Source of the DNA: an uncultured Phycisphaerales bacterium
GTDB lineage: Bacteria; Planctomycetota; Phycisphaerae; WQYP01
DNA: 64,000 nt
Direction of reading: 5' to 3'
Assembly: GCA_903845195.1 (NCBI GenBank)
Contig: CAIMWO010000079.1
Location: 62,001-126,000, forward strand
The notes below the pieces were generated by a model, which saw only the letters and a list, made by a program, of their open reading frames with translations, made no database searches and was not told where the DNA came from. The translations under genes were made by a program, and so were the position numbers. Numbering within the stretch: position 1 is the first letter of the stretch; each line of letters starts with the position of its first letter. Below are positions 9,611 to 18,133 of the stretch, one piece after another.

Positions 9611-10543
9611 ATGACCCATCCGCCCCCACAACTTCCTCCTCCCCCCGGCTTCCAACGCTTCGCCTGGAATGGCCTGGCTTTGCTCCTCCCTGAAGACTGG
9701 AACCTCCACTTTCACCGCGGAGACCGCCGCGTCGGTGCACTGGTCTTTGTCGATCTCGTCGCACCCCGCCTCGAACTCCGCTGGCAAACCCCCCACCGCC
9801 TCTGGCCACTGGACTGGTTTCAGAAATCACGTACCACCACAGAGCCGTGCGGCTCCGCCGCCGGCCCGACTGACCCGCAATCCAAACTGAAAGATTCCTA
9901 CCCAAAAAACGATTTTTCCCCAAGCCCCGCCGCGGCCCGCAAACTCTCCCGCACCCTCTCCCGTCTGAAAAAACGCACCGGCACACAAGTCACCTCCCTC
10001 GCCGGCTGGACCCAACTTCAGCACGATGACACCCTCACTCTCCTCCGCGTCCACGGCCATCTGGTCATCGAACTCCACTGGCCCCGCAATCCCCAGCACA
10101 TCGAAACCATCGCCACCGATTTCGCCGCTTGCGCGCTTCTCGCCGCCAATACCACTGACCGCTACTGGAACGTCTACGGCGCCGCCGGCCTGGTCTCGGC
10201 AAATCTCTCCCTGGCCGACATCTCCATGCTCCCCGGCGCCACCCGCCTCGAATTCGGCACCCGCTGGCAGCGCCAACACCTCACCCTCGGCTCCTTCTCC
10301 CTCGCCGATCGCCTGTTACGCCCCAGCTCCCCGGCCGAAGAACCCCTCACCCTTTCACAGTGGGCCAAGAAGAACGTCCCCTTCCTCCAAAAGCACCCCA
10401 ACGCCCAATGGACCGAAATCCCCACCGAAACCCTCTGCACCCTGACCACCCGCCGCCTCCTCCGCCGCCAACGCCACACTCTCACCTTTCGCCTGGACTG
10501 GCCCACCAACCGTATCACTTGGTCGCACCAGGTAACGGTCTGA
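9611..10543 (+). CDS. Protein of unknown function upstream of PqqD-like gene
   Basis: A 310-residue soluble protein with no signal peptide or membrane segment. It opens with a proline-rich start, then FAWNGLALLLPEDWNL and strand-rich sequence rich in Trp and Arg (LELRWQTPHRLWPLDWF). A charged, low-complexity insert around residues 77-105 is encoded by DNA that includes a 28-base repeat found twice more in the window. After the insert come SLAGWTQLQHDDTLTLLRVH and ATDFAACALLAAN, with alternating hydrophobic strands to the end. I do not recognise a family. Its position just before the PqqD-like gene and inside the FtsX/transporter cluster suggests a role in the same process. The upstream spacer is the AT hairpin. 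Confidence 0.6.
   Translation: MTHPPPQLPPPPGFQRFAWNGLALLLPEDWNLHFHRGDRRVGALVFVDLVAPRLELRWQTPHRLWPLDWFQKSRTTTEPCGSAAGPTDPQSKLKDSYPKNDFSPSPAAARKLSRTLSRLKKRTGTQVTSLAGWTQLQHDDTLTLLRVHGHLVIELHWPRNPQHIETIATDFAACALLAANTTDRYWNVYGAAGLVSANLSLADISMLPGATRLEFGTRWQRQHLTLGSFSLADRLLRPSSPAEEPLTLSQWAKKNVPFLQKHPNAQWTEIPTETLCTLTTRRLLRRQRHTLTFRLDWPTNRITWSHQVTV
9840..9867 (-). repeat. 28-bp GAGCCGCACGGCTC palindromic repeat, copy 1 (inside a CDS)
   Basis: This 28-base stretch is the exact reverse complement of 57403-57430 and 62661-62688. The core GAGCCGCACGGCTC is a near-perfect palindrome flanked by GGCCGGCGGCG. Here it lies in frame inside the 310-residue unknown protein, where it encodes TEPCGSAAGP-like residues. 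Confidence 0.85.
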
Positions 10544-10604
10544 GTATCGGCCCCCTCGCCCTTCCCGCTACGCGTCGGCCGCAGCGTCGGTTATCGTATC
10601 GCTC

Positions 10605-11018
10605 ATGTTCGGCCTCTCCTCCAAAAAACCTCCCGACCGCTCCCTCCTCCTCGCCGCCATTCTCACGCGCAACAAACTCGTCCAGGAATCCAAGCGCACT
10701 GCCGAATCGCTGCGCCTGACCGCCCCGCTCCGCGAAAACCTCCTCAAACGCTTCTTCAATTCGCGGGCCTCCGAAAAACACTTCGAGATCGACGCACTCG
10801 GCATCGACATCTGGGACCGCATCGACGACCGCCGCTCCATTCAGATGATCATCGAAGCCTTCGCACGCCAGCACCGCCTCAACCTCCGCGAAGCCGAAGT
10901 CTCCGTCCTCGCCTTCCTCAAAATCCTCACCCAGCGCAACCTCATCGCGATCATCGCCCCCCCCGACAAAAACGAACCCAAGCCCCCCAAGCTCCGAAAG
11001 AAGAAGCACAAGAAATAA
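10605..11018 (+). CDS. PqqD-like (RiPP recognition element type) protein
   Basis: A 137-residue protein. Residues 60-115 read as a PqqD fold: ALGIDIWDRIDDRRSIQMI, followed by a helix-turn-helix-like AEVSVLAFLKILTQRNLIAI. In PqqD families this winged helix (the RRE) binds a peptide substrate and presents it to a modifying enzyme. Here it has an N-terminal extension with basic and aliphatic residues (LLLAAILTRNKLVQESKRTAE) and a Lys/Pro tail (KPPKLRKKKHKK). No radical-SAM enzyme, PqqA-like peptide or cyclase is visible nearby, so the partner may be the FtsX/ABC proteins of this cluster. Family call is from sequence pattern. Confidence 0.6.
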   Translation: MFGLSSKKPPDRSLLLAAILTRNKLVQESKRTAESLRLTAPLRENLLKRFFNSRASEKHFEIDALGIDIWDRIDDRRSIQMIIEAFARQHRLNLREAEVSVLAFLKILTQRNLIAIIAPPDKNEPKPPKLRKKKHKK

Positions 11019-11040
11019 CCGCCTCCCCCACGTTCCCCCC

Positions 11041-11064
11041 TTTCATCGTTCATCGTTCATCGTT
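11041..11064. repeat. CATCGTT heptamer tandem repeat
   Basis: Just over three copies of a 7-base word (TTCATCG) occur in the spacer between the PqqD-like and FtsX genes. It belongs to the same class of short-word intergenic repeats seen throughout the window. Confidence 0.75.
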
Positions 11065-11113
11065 TTGTTCTCGCCAGCGTGTGAACTATGCGGAAACCGT
11101 ATAAAATCCCTCC

Positions 11114-11746
11114 ATGCCTCCAGCCATCCAAAAACAGATTCGGCTCCCGCTCAGTAAGGCGATCGAAATCGCCCTGCGCTCCCTGCGTGTACGCCTCGCC
11201 CGCAGCATCCTCACCCTCATCACCATCGTGATGGCCATCGCCTTCCTCACCTACATCTGGACCACCCGCGCCATCGAACCCGCCGCCAAGGCCGCTCTCC
11301 TTCAGGCCCAGGGCATCATCGTCGCCCCCGATTCCTCCGGCGCCTCCCGCACCGTCTGGCTCATCACCCTCTCGCTGCTCGTCTGCATGGTCGGCATCTC
11401 GAACGCCATGCTCATGTCCGTCATGGAACGCTTCCGCGAGATCGGCACCATGAAATGCCTCGGCGCACTCGACTCCTTCATCCTCAAACTCTTCTTCCTC
11501 GAATCCCTCTTCCTCGGCGCCGCCGGCACCCTCGTCGGCGTCGCCCTCGGCCTGGCCATCTCGATCCTCCTGCTCAGCAGAAACTACGGCCACGCCGCCT
11601 GGTCCAACATTCACGGCAGCACGCTGATCCTCATCGCCGCCGGCTCCAGCATCATCGGCCTGGCGATCACCGCCGCCGCCGCCATGTACCCCGCCTGGAA
11701 AGCCGCCCGCATGCAACCTATCGCCGCCATGCGCGTCGATGTCTAG
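11114..11746 (+). CDS. Short FtsX-family ABC permease without periplasmic domain
   Basis: A 210-residue protein with four predicted helices, at about residues 34-52, 78-98, 122-148 and 168-190. It carries the FtsX coupling segment between TM2 and TM3 (MERFREIGTMKCLGALDSF) and the closing MYPAWKAARMQPIAAMR motif typical of MacB/LolC permeases. The large periplasmic domain normally found between TM1 and TM2 is replaced by about 25 residues. It may pair with the M28-FtsX fusion as a heterodimer driven by the ATPase at 13740. The 246-base spacer to the next gene holds no clear element. Confidence 0.85.
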   Translation: MPPAIQKQIRLPLSKAIEIALRSLRVRLARSILTLITIVMAIAFLTYIWTTRAIEPAAKAALLQAQGIIVAPDSSGASRTVWLITLSLLVCMVGISNAMLMSVMERFREIGTMKCLGALDSFILKLFFLESLFLGAAGTLVGVALGLAISILLLSRNYGHAAWSNIHGSTLILIAAGSSIIGLAITAAAAMYPAWKAARMQPIAAMRVDV

Positions 11747-11992
11747 CGGCGGCTTCATCACCCCCGAAACCAAAAACCGATCTGACCTCATCTCCTATCA
11801 ATCCCCCACACTTCGCCATTTCACGTTCCCGTAAATGTCTTGTAACCTGTTCGTTTTGCGTCACCATCACTTATCTGACGCCCCAATCTCGCCGACGATG
11901 AAAATAGCCGTCGGAGTTCCGCCAGGACCGAGAATAGACCCGCAGCCGCCATCCGTATCGTCGGCTACCAGGACATTCGCTGGAGATGGTGC

Positions 11993-13576
11993 ATGAAACA
12001 CGTTTGCGCACACGATGCCGCCACCCTTGGCGACCCCGCCGTATGCGCCCCCGAACAGGCGGCGCGCCAGTGCATCGCGCAACTCGCCTACCTCCCCTCC
12101 TCCGCGGCCGTTGCCGTCCGACTCGTCGAACTCAGCCGCGATGCCTCCGCCGATCACGCCACCTATGCCAAAGTCATCTCCGCCGATCCCGCCCTCTGCG
12201 CCAAACTCCTCAGCGTCGTCAATTCCTCCTGGTTCGGCGTACGCAGCAACGTCACCCGCCCGCAAGTCGCGGTGAATCTCCTGGGCATCGGCACCGTCCG
12301 CGCACTGGCCCTGGGCTTCTGCCTCGCCGGATTACACAACACCCTGCACCTCTCACCCGAAGAATCCCACGACCTCTGGTCTGCCGCACTCTACAAAGCC
12401 GTCGTCGCCCGCCACTTCGCCGGCCTCATCGATCCCAAATTCGCTGAGGAAGCCTTCGTCGCCGGTCTCTTCCAGGACATCGCCCTGCCCGTCATGCTCG
12501 CCACCGCACGCACCCACATGACGAACCTGCTGGCCAATGTCGACCTCGACGCCGCCACCCGGCTCCGCAAGGAACACGACCTCTTCAAACTCGATCACGC
12601 CGAAATGGGCTGCGCCATCGCCCAGAAACTCCATCTCCCGGATCTCTACACCAACGCCATCGCGTTCCATCACCATCATGCCTCCCTCCGCGAACTGCTC
12701 CCCGAGCCGCTCGCCGACGCCATCTTCGCCGCCGGCCTCTTCCCGCATCATCTCGGCGTATGGAATGCGAACGACGCCCGCACGCTGCGGACATTTCTTG
12801 CGGACTCCATGCTCGTCCGCAACATCGAAACCGAAACTTTCCTGGCGTCCATCGAATCCGAAGCCCGCGAACTCTTCACCTTCTTTTCCAACAGCCACGC
12901 TCCCAAGATGGATCTTTCCGAACTGCTCGAACGCGCCGCGTCCGAATCCGCCGACAACACCACCCGCCTCGTCGCCTCCGTCCAGGAACTCATGACCCAG
13001 GTCGCCACCGTCGGAAAGGAAGTCCGCGAGATCATCCGCGAGCACGATCAGCTCGAAGAAGCCGCGCTCCGCGACCCCCTCACCGGCGCCCTCAACCGCC
13101 AGGGTTTCACGCATCTGGCCAACGAAGCTCTGACGCGCACCATCCACCGCGGCCACCCGCACGCCGTCATCTACCTCGACCTCGACAAGTTCAAATCCAT
13201 CAACGATACCTTCGGCCACGCCATCGGGGACGCCGCGCTGCGGCATCTCGTCACCATCGCCCGCCAGTGCATCCGCCACTCCGACCTCCTCGGACGTTAC
13301 GGCGGCGATGAATTCGTCATCTTCCTTGCCGATTGCCCCTTCGAGGAAGCGCTCCAGGTTGCACAACGCATCCGCCAGCACATCACCCTCGCCGCTCTCC
13401 AGACCGGCCACGATCAACCCCTCACCCTCTCGCTCTCCATTGGCATGCTCTGGATGCCTCCCGAACTCCACCCCTCAACGCTCCCCGACCTCATCGCCGC
13501 CTCCGACCAACTCATGTACCAGGCCAAACGCGCCGGCGGCAACCGCATCCAATGCACCCCACCCCTCGCCGCATAG
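11993..13576 (+). CDS. HDOD-GGDEF diguanylate cyclase
   Basis: A 527-residue cytoplasmic signalling protein. Residues about 25-230 form an HDOD domain (LPSSAAVAVRLVELSRD, VISADPALCAKLLSVVNSSW). A coiled linker follows (about 300-355), then a C-terminal GGDEF domain with the DPLTGALNRQGF start and an intact YGGDEFVIF active site. The RHSD just before it matches the RxxD inhibitory I-site. It should make cyclic di-GMP from two GTP with product inhibition. The ATG has a GGAG seven bases upstream. It sits between the FtsX permease and the ABC ATPase, perhaps tying transport to c-di-GMP, though this may be coincidence. Confidence 0.88.
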   Translation: MKHVCAHDAATLGDPAVCAPEQAARQCIAQLAYLPSSAAVAVRLVELSRDASADHATYAKVISADPALCAKLLSVVNSSWFGVRSNVTRPQVAVNLLGIGTVRALALGFCLAGLHNTLHLSPEESHDLWSAALYKAVVARHFAGLIDPKFAEEAFVAGLFQDIALPVMLATARTHMTNLLANVDLDAATRLRKEHDLFKLDHAEMGCAIAQKLHLPDLYTNAIAFHHHHASLRELLPEPLADAIFAAGLFPHHLGVWNANDARTLRTFLADSMLVRNIETETFLASIESEARELFTFFSNSHAPKMDLSELLERAASESADNTTRLVASVQELMTQVATVGKEVREIIREHDQLEEAALRDPLTGALNRQGFTHLANEALTRTIHRGHPHAVIYLDLDKFKSINDTFGHAIGDAALRHLVTIARQCIRHSDLLGRYGGDEFVIFLADCPFEEALQVAQRIRQHITLAALQTGHDQPLTLSLSIGMLWMPPELHPSTLPDLIAASDQLMYQAKRAGGNRIQCTPPLAA

Positions 13577-13739
13577 CACTTCTCCATTCCCATCCCCGTC
13601 TGCTGCCTGCCACCATCCGCATCACCCGCCCTTCCCCGGCGTTAATCTTCAGTGCCCGTTTGAGCAGCCCCTGCCCGCTTCTTAATTCCCGCTTCTCAAA
13701 CTATGATGCCCTTCCTTGTCCCCATGAGGATTCGTGCCC

Positions 13740-14513
13740 ATGACCGAAACCGCCCCCACCCCCCCAACCGCTCCCCCCGCCTCCAACGACGGCCGCGAAG
13801 AAATCGTCCGCACCATCGACGTCATCAAAGAATACCGCATGGGCGAGGAAATCCTCCGCGTACTCAAAGGCATCACCCTCACCATCTTCAAGGGCGAATA
13901 CATCTCCATCATGGGCCCCTCCGGCTCCGGCAAGTCCACCCTCTTCAACGCCATCGGCGGACTCGACAAACCCACCTCCGGCAAAGTCTTCATTGATGAA
14001 GTCGACATCGCCCAGCTCGACGCCCTCGAACTCGCCTGGCTCCGCTGCCGCAAAATCGGTTACATCTTCCAGACCTTCAACCTCATCCCCGTCATGTCCG
14101 CCCTCGAAAACGTCATGCTCCCCATGATCTTCGGCGGCATGTCCAATTCCGACGCCCAGGACAAAGCCGCCGCCATCCTCAAACGCGTCGGCCTCGAAAA
14201 CCGCCTCCTCAACAAGCCCGGCCAACTCTCCGGCGGCCAGCAACAACGCGTCGCCATCGCCCGCGCCTTCGCCAACGACCCCGCCATCATTCTCGCCGAC
14301 GAACCCACCGGAAACCTCGACCTCAACACCGGCAAACAGATCATCGAACTCCTCCGCCAGATGAACGCCGAACGCCAGGTCACCGTCATCTCCGCCACCC
14401 ACGATTTCAAAATGCTCGACGTCTCCGACCGCATCATCTGGATCCGCGACGGCCACATCGACAAGATCCAACTCCGCCAGGACGTAAAAATCGACGTCGG
14501 CGAAATGCACTAA
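13740..14513 (+). CDS. LolD/MacB-type ABC transporter ATPase
   Basis: A 257-residue ABC ATPase with Walker A (GPSGSGKST), Q-loop ([16 protein letters not shown]), signature [14 protein letters not shown], Walker B ([13 protein letters not shown]) and switch histidine (SATHD). This is the subfamily that energises FtsX/MacB/LolCE permeases for lipoprotein or substrate extrusion. The ATG at 13740 has GAGGA nine bases upstream and is preferred over the GTG at 13734. Its natural partners are the FtsX permeases at 11114 and 486, from which it is separated by the HDOD-GGDEF gene. Confidence 0.92.
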   Translation: MTETAPTPPTAPPASNDGREEIVRTIDVIKEYRMGEEILRVLKGITLTIFKGEYISIMGPSGSGKSTLFNAIGGLDKPTSGKVFIDEVDIAQLDALELAWLRCRKIGYIFQTFNLIPVMSALENVMLPMIFGGMSNSDAQDKAAAILKRVGLENRLLNKPGQLSGGQQQRVAIARAFANDPAIILADEPTGNLDLNTGKQIIELLRQMNAERQVTVISATHDFKMLDVSDRIIWIRDGHIDKIQLRQDVKIDVGEMH

Positions 14514-14571
14514 CCTTTGGTGCGGGTCACATACGGCGCCCGCCGTCTCGACAATTTGCCCCCCTCTGTCT

Positions 14572-14604
14572 ATTCTGAATTCAGCATTCTGAATTCTGAA
14601 TTCA
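14572..14604. repeat. GAATTCT-word tandem repeat
   Basis: Four imperfect copies of an ATTCTGAA/TTCAG word lie immediately upstream of the tRNA gene. A very similar array is at 55201-55236, downstream of cysW. Confidence 0.8.
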
Positions 14605-14609
14605 GTTTC

Positions 14610-14683
14610 GCGCCCATAGCTCAATTGGATAGAGCATCCGCCTTCTAAGCGGATGGTTGTGGGTTCGAGTCCCGCTGGGCGCA
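14610..14683 (+). tRNA. tRNA-Arg(TCT)
   Basis: A full 74-base cloverleaf. The 7-bp acceptor stem pairs GCGCCCA with TGGGCGC, discriminator A. The D arm is AGCTCAATTGGATAGAGC. The anticodon arm CCGCCTTCTAAGCGG has loop CTTCTAA and therefore anticodon TCT. The T arm GTGGGTTCGAGTCCCGC is complete. CCA is not encoded. Confidence 0.96.
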
Positions 14684-14713
14684 GTATCGTCAATGAATAG
14701 GGAAGCTTTGCGC

Positions 14714-15529
14714 ATGCCCCCAGCCGACCCGCGAGCGTCATCAACCTCCCCCACCTGGCCGCGTCAATCCGCCTGCCACTGGTGCTTCAAAGACCTCGCG
14801 ATTGAACCCTTTGCCCGGCTCTGCGCATCGCTCGGTCTGGGCGGCATCGACTTCGTCGGACCCGAACACGCACCGCTGCTCCGCTCCTTCGGTCTCATCC
14901 CCACCTTGCTACCCAGCCATGACCTGCAGCGCGGGCTCAACCGCGTCGAGCACCATGCCGAGTGCCTGGCCAAAATCCGCACGGCGCTCGAAGCCGCGGC
15001 GGAGGTCGGCGCGCCCAGCGTTGTCTGTTTCTCCGGCAACCGCGCCGGCCTCGATGATGCCACGGGGTTTGAGCATTGCGCCGCCGCCATCAAGCAGGTG
15101 GTCGGCCTGGCCGAAGCCAAAGGCGTCACGCTCTGCCTCGAACTGCTCAATTCCAAACGCGATCATGCCGACTACATGGCCGACCGCACCGCCTGGGGCG
15201 CCGCGATGGTGCGGAGCATCGGCTCAGAACGCTTCAAGCTCCTCTATGACATTTACCACATGCAGATCCAGGAAGGCGATGTCATCGCCACGATCCGCCA
15301 GTACGCCGACTGCATCGGCCATTACCACACCGGCGGCGTGCCCGGCCGCCACGAAATCGACGCGCGCCAGGAGCTGAACTACCCGGCCATCATCAAAGCC
15401 ATCGCCGACACCGGGTATCGCGGCTGGATTGCCCACGAGTTTATCCCCACCGACGATCCCGCCACCGCCCTGCGCTCGGCCATCGCCGCCTGCAACCCGC
15501 CCCATGCCAGCGGCACACCGGCGGTGTGA
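14714..15529 (+). CDS. Hydroxypyruvate isomerase-like TIM-barrel protein
   Basis: A 271-residue protein of the AP-endonuclease-2/xylose-isomerase-like TIM-barrel fold, closest in pattern to hydroxypyruvate isomerase (Hyi). The metal and substrate residues of the family are present: Glu in LCLELLNS, Asp-His in YDIYHMQIQ, His in YHTGGVPGRHEID and Glu in AHEFIP. It would interconvert hydroxypyruvate and tartronate semialdehyde or act on a similar small keto-sugar. The ATG at 14714 has AGGGAAG upstream; an ATG at 14693 is possible. It begins just after the tRNA and is followed by a convergent gene. No glyoxylate-pathway neighbour is seen, so substrate is uncertain. Confidence 0.78.
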   Translation: MPPADPRASSTSPTWPRQSACHWCFKDLAIEPFARLCASLGLGGIDFVGPEHAPLLRSFGLIPTLLPSHDLQRGLNRVEHHAECLAKIRTALEAAAEVGAPSVVCFSGNRAGLDDATGFEHCAAAIKQVVGLAEAKGVTLCLELLNSKRDHADYMADRTAWGAAMVRSIGSERFKLLYDIYHMQIQEGDVIATIRQYADCIGHYHTGGVPGRHEIDARQELNYPAIIKAIADTGYRGWIAHEFIPTDDPATALRSAIAACNPPHASGTPAV

Positions 15530-15562
15530 GCCTGTTCTCGAAAATCCCGTCCTATTCCCCGC

Positions 15563-16201
15563 CTACCCGCGCTCCGCCAGCCGCTTCATGTAAAACGAAT
15601 TCCGCGCCATGTCCCGCACGCAGAACATCACCTGCCCCGCCCCCACCAGGAAGATGCCCAGGATCGCCAGATACAGACCGACCAACGTCATCCCCGTCAA
15701 ACCCCCCGCCGCCAGTTGCACATCCCTGGTCTTGATCAGAATGTTCGCGGCCATCGCAACTCCGCCCACGAGCGCCAGCACCCCGATGCCGATCACGAAG
15801 TAGCCGATGATCTGCTGGATGAACCCCACGATGCGCACGATGTGATACCCCGGCGCCTCGGCCGGCCCCGATTCGGCCCGGCGATAGCCCAGCGCTCCTA
15901 CACCCCGGCTGCCATGCGCGTGTGCCGGAGCATGCTGCGGCTGGCCATGGTCGACCGGTTCGACTCCCGTCGCATGGTGGCTCGTTTCGGATTCATGTGT
16001 CGTGGCGTCCACCGCGGCGGTCAAGGCCGCCAGCGGATTATCCCCCGCCCCGTTTCCGCCCCTCTCGATCGCCGTTTCGATCGGCTCCGTCACAGCCGGC
16101 ACCACGTTGCGCGTCCCGCACTTCGGACACTTCACCGCCCTCCCCACCCATTCCTCATGTGCCCTCAACGACGTACCACAAGCGCTGCATGCGAACTTCA
16201 T
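15563..16201 (-). CDS. Zinc-ribbon protein with two membrane helices
   Basis: A 212-residue protein. It opens with a CxxC...CxxC zinc ribbon (CSACGTSLRAHEEW, KCPKCGTRNVV), continues with a His-rich disordered linker (GQPQHAPAHAHGSRG), then two or three hydrophobic segments (IQQIIGYFVIGIGVLALVGGVAM and LVGLYLAILGIFLVGAGQVMFC). The ATG at 16201 has GGGAGGA about eight bases upstream, which decides the start. This zinc-ribbon/linker/TM layout is common among uncharacterised Planctomycetota proteins. It is divergent from the lipoprotein gene at 16430. No specific function is recognisable. Confidence 0.75.
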   Translation of the reverse strand: MKFACSACGTSLRAHEEWVGRAVKCPKCGTRNVVPAVTEPIETAIERGGNGAGDNPLAALTAAVDATTHESETSHHATGVEPVDHGQPQHAPAHAHGSRGVGALGYRRAESGPAEAPGYHIVRIVGFIQQIIGYFVIGIGVLALVGGVAMAANILIKTRDVQLAAGGLTGMTLVGLYLAILGIFLVGAGQVMFCVRDMARNSFYMKRLAERG

Positions 16202-16429
16202 CGCGGTTCCTCCCACGTGTTCCCGGTTGCCCATCGGCCCACGGCCATCGCAGGCCCACTTCTTCAAGATAAGGCGCACAGCCCTGTCCGCAAAGCCAAA
16301 TCCTGCTTCACCTTGCGATTTGACTCCGCACCATTTCGCAATTTTCCGGTTCCGCCACTTGCTCCTTGCCCCCCGATGGCTGGGCGATCTATGATTCGCG
16401 CAGATGCTCACCTGTTTAAGGGGATTCGT

Positions 16430-18133
16430 GTGGACTCCGTTCGTGATTCACGTACGTTCGCAATTCTGACGTTTGCCGGCATGCTGCTGTTTGTTAGTGC
16501 ATGCCAAACGGCATCGACCGGCATTACGGCGCCGCCCGCGAGCTTTGCGGCGGGCCATTATCTGGGCACACCGCTTTCGGGGCCGCAAACGGGGGAGATT
16601 CCGGCGGTCAAACCTGCCGATGCACTTTCGATTCGGGTGACGTTCGTGGCGCTCGAAAAGATGCCGTCGGCAGCGCTGGATCCGCTGGGAGCGCATGCCC
16701 GGCTGGTGACGGCCACGCGTGGGGGCATGCCGGTGCTGCCCTCCAGCGGGTTGACCCTGGCGAGCCGCTATTCGGCTTTGACAGGCCCGGAGGAATTCTG
16801 GTCGAGGGTGCGCGGTTCGGATTACGTGCGTTCGGTCATCCTTGCCAGCAATCGATCAGCGCTCCCGCCGGGCGTGACGGCCACGTTCCGCACGGCCGAC
16901 ACGCGACAGGTGGTCGATCCCGTCACCGGGCGGCAAGTCACGCGTTTCGTGGAGATCGCAATTCACCGTCCCGTTCCGCTGGCGCCGGCCACAATGCCTG
17001 CAACCATGCCCGCGACAGCCCCCTCCACCGAGCCGGCGACCGCACCCGCGGGCGAACTGGCAACAGCGCCCGCGAGCGAGCCGGCAACTACACCGGCCAC
17101 CGCTGCATCAACCGAAGCCGCATCAGAGCCGGCAACCGCCCCGGCGATTGTTCCGGAACAACTCGATGTTTCGCTGATCGTCGAAGACCTGGTGTTTCCC
17201 GCAGCGCCGCCGGTGTTGATCGCCGACGAGCCGGCTGCGGGCAATCGCAGCGGCACGCGAACCCGGCGCAGGGCTGCCCCGGCCGCGCCGGCCGGGCCGC
17301 CGGCGTGGCAACACGAGACGGCGGGTATCGACATCCCTGTGTTTACCGGCTCGCAGCATTTTGCGGTCATTATCCCCTTCGCGTTTCCGGGGACGACGAC
17401 GCATGGGCTGGTCGCGTTTGTCGATATCGGCCCGGGCGACGATTCCGGCCAGCAATCCGAGGCGATGGCGCGGTGCGTGGCGGACCTGGAGAAATCGCAG
17501 GCCGATCTGACAACGCCTCCGCCGCTGAAAACTTCGGCCGCGTGGTCGGGCATTCGCACGGCGCTGGACTCTCTTTCGCGTCCGGCAGTGCGCCGCGCGG
17601 CGCTGGTGTACCTGGGATCAGAAACGTCGGCAACGCTCTGCAGCGATACGGCGCTGGTGATTGATGAGACGAATCTGGCGACGCTGGCGCAAGCGGTACG
17701 CCAGGCCGCGGCAACGAATCCCGCACCGGCCAGCCCGGGGGATCTGGGCCAGCGTGCCGATCTGGAAACATTCCGCCTGCTTTGCACGCTGCAGGCCAGC
17801 GCGAAAATGCCCTCGGAACTTGCGGCGGTGCTCTCGGCCTATGCCGGTGAGCCGGCGCGTCATTCGGGTTCGCTGGAGGAAATTCAACGGGGCCTGGCGA
17901 CGCGCAGCCAGCTCGATACGCGCCTGATCGCCGAGAATATGATTTTTCTCGAAGACTCGGCTCCGGCGGCGCGCGTCCGCGCCTATGACTGGCTGAACTC
18001 GCACGGAAAGGCCCCGCCGGATTACGATCCGCTGGCGCCGCCGCGCGCGCGACGCACGGCGTTGGAGAAATTTCTCAATCCGCAACCTGCCACGGCACCC
18101 GCGACGCTGCCCGCCACCGGAGGCAATCCATGA
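16430..18133 (+). CDS. Lipoprotein with Ala/Pro/Thr-rich linker, unknown function
   Basis: A 567-residue lipoprotein. The GTG at 16430 is preferred because AAGGGG lies 6-7 bases upstream and it gives a compact lipoprotein signal ending in LLFVSACQ (Cys about 24); an ATG at 16391 would add 13 residues. After an N-terminal globular region there is a low-complexity stretch near residues 185-240 made of ATAP/EPAT repeats, then a second globular part (ETAGIDIPVFTGSQHFAVII) and a helical C-terminus. It overlaps the next gene by four bases (ATGA), so the two are translationally coupled and likely share a role in the envelope. No known domain recognised. Confidence 0.75.
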   Translation: MDSVRDSRTFAILTFAGMLLFVSACQTASTGITAPPASFAAGHYLGTPLSGPQTGEIPAVKPADALSIRVTFVALEKMPSAALDPLGAHARLVTATRGGMPVLPSSGLTLASRYSALTGPEEFWSRVRGSDYVRSVILASNRSALPPGVTATFRTADTRQVVDPVTGRQVTRFVEIAIHRPVPLAPATMPATMPATAPSTEPATAPAGELATAPASEPATTPATAASTEAASEPATAPAIVPEQLDVSLIVEDLVFPAAPPVLIADEPAAGNRSGTRTRRRAAPAAPAGPPAWQHETAGIDIPVFTGSQHFAVIIPFAFPGTTTHGLVAFVDIGPGDDSGQQSEAMARCVADLEKSQADLTTPPPLKTSAAWSGIRTALDSLSRPAVRRAALVYLGSETSATLCSDTALVIDETNLATLAQAVRQAAATNPAPASPGDLGQRADLETFRLLCTLQASAKMPSELAAVLSAYAGEPARHSGSLEEIQRGLATRSQLDTRLIAENMIFLEDSAPAARVRAYDWLNSHGKAPPDYDPLAPPRARRTALEKFLNPQPATAPATLPATGGNP

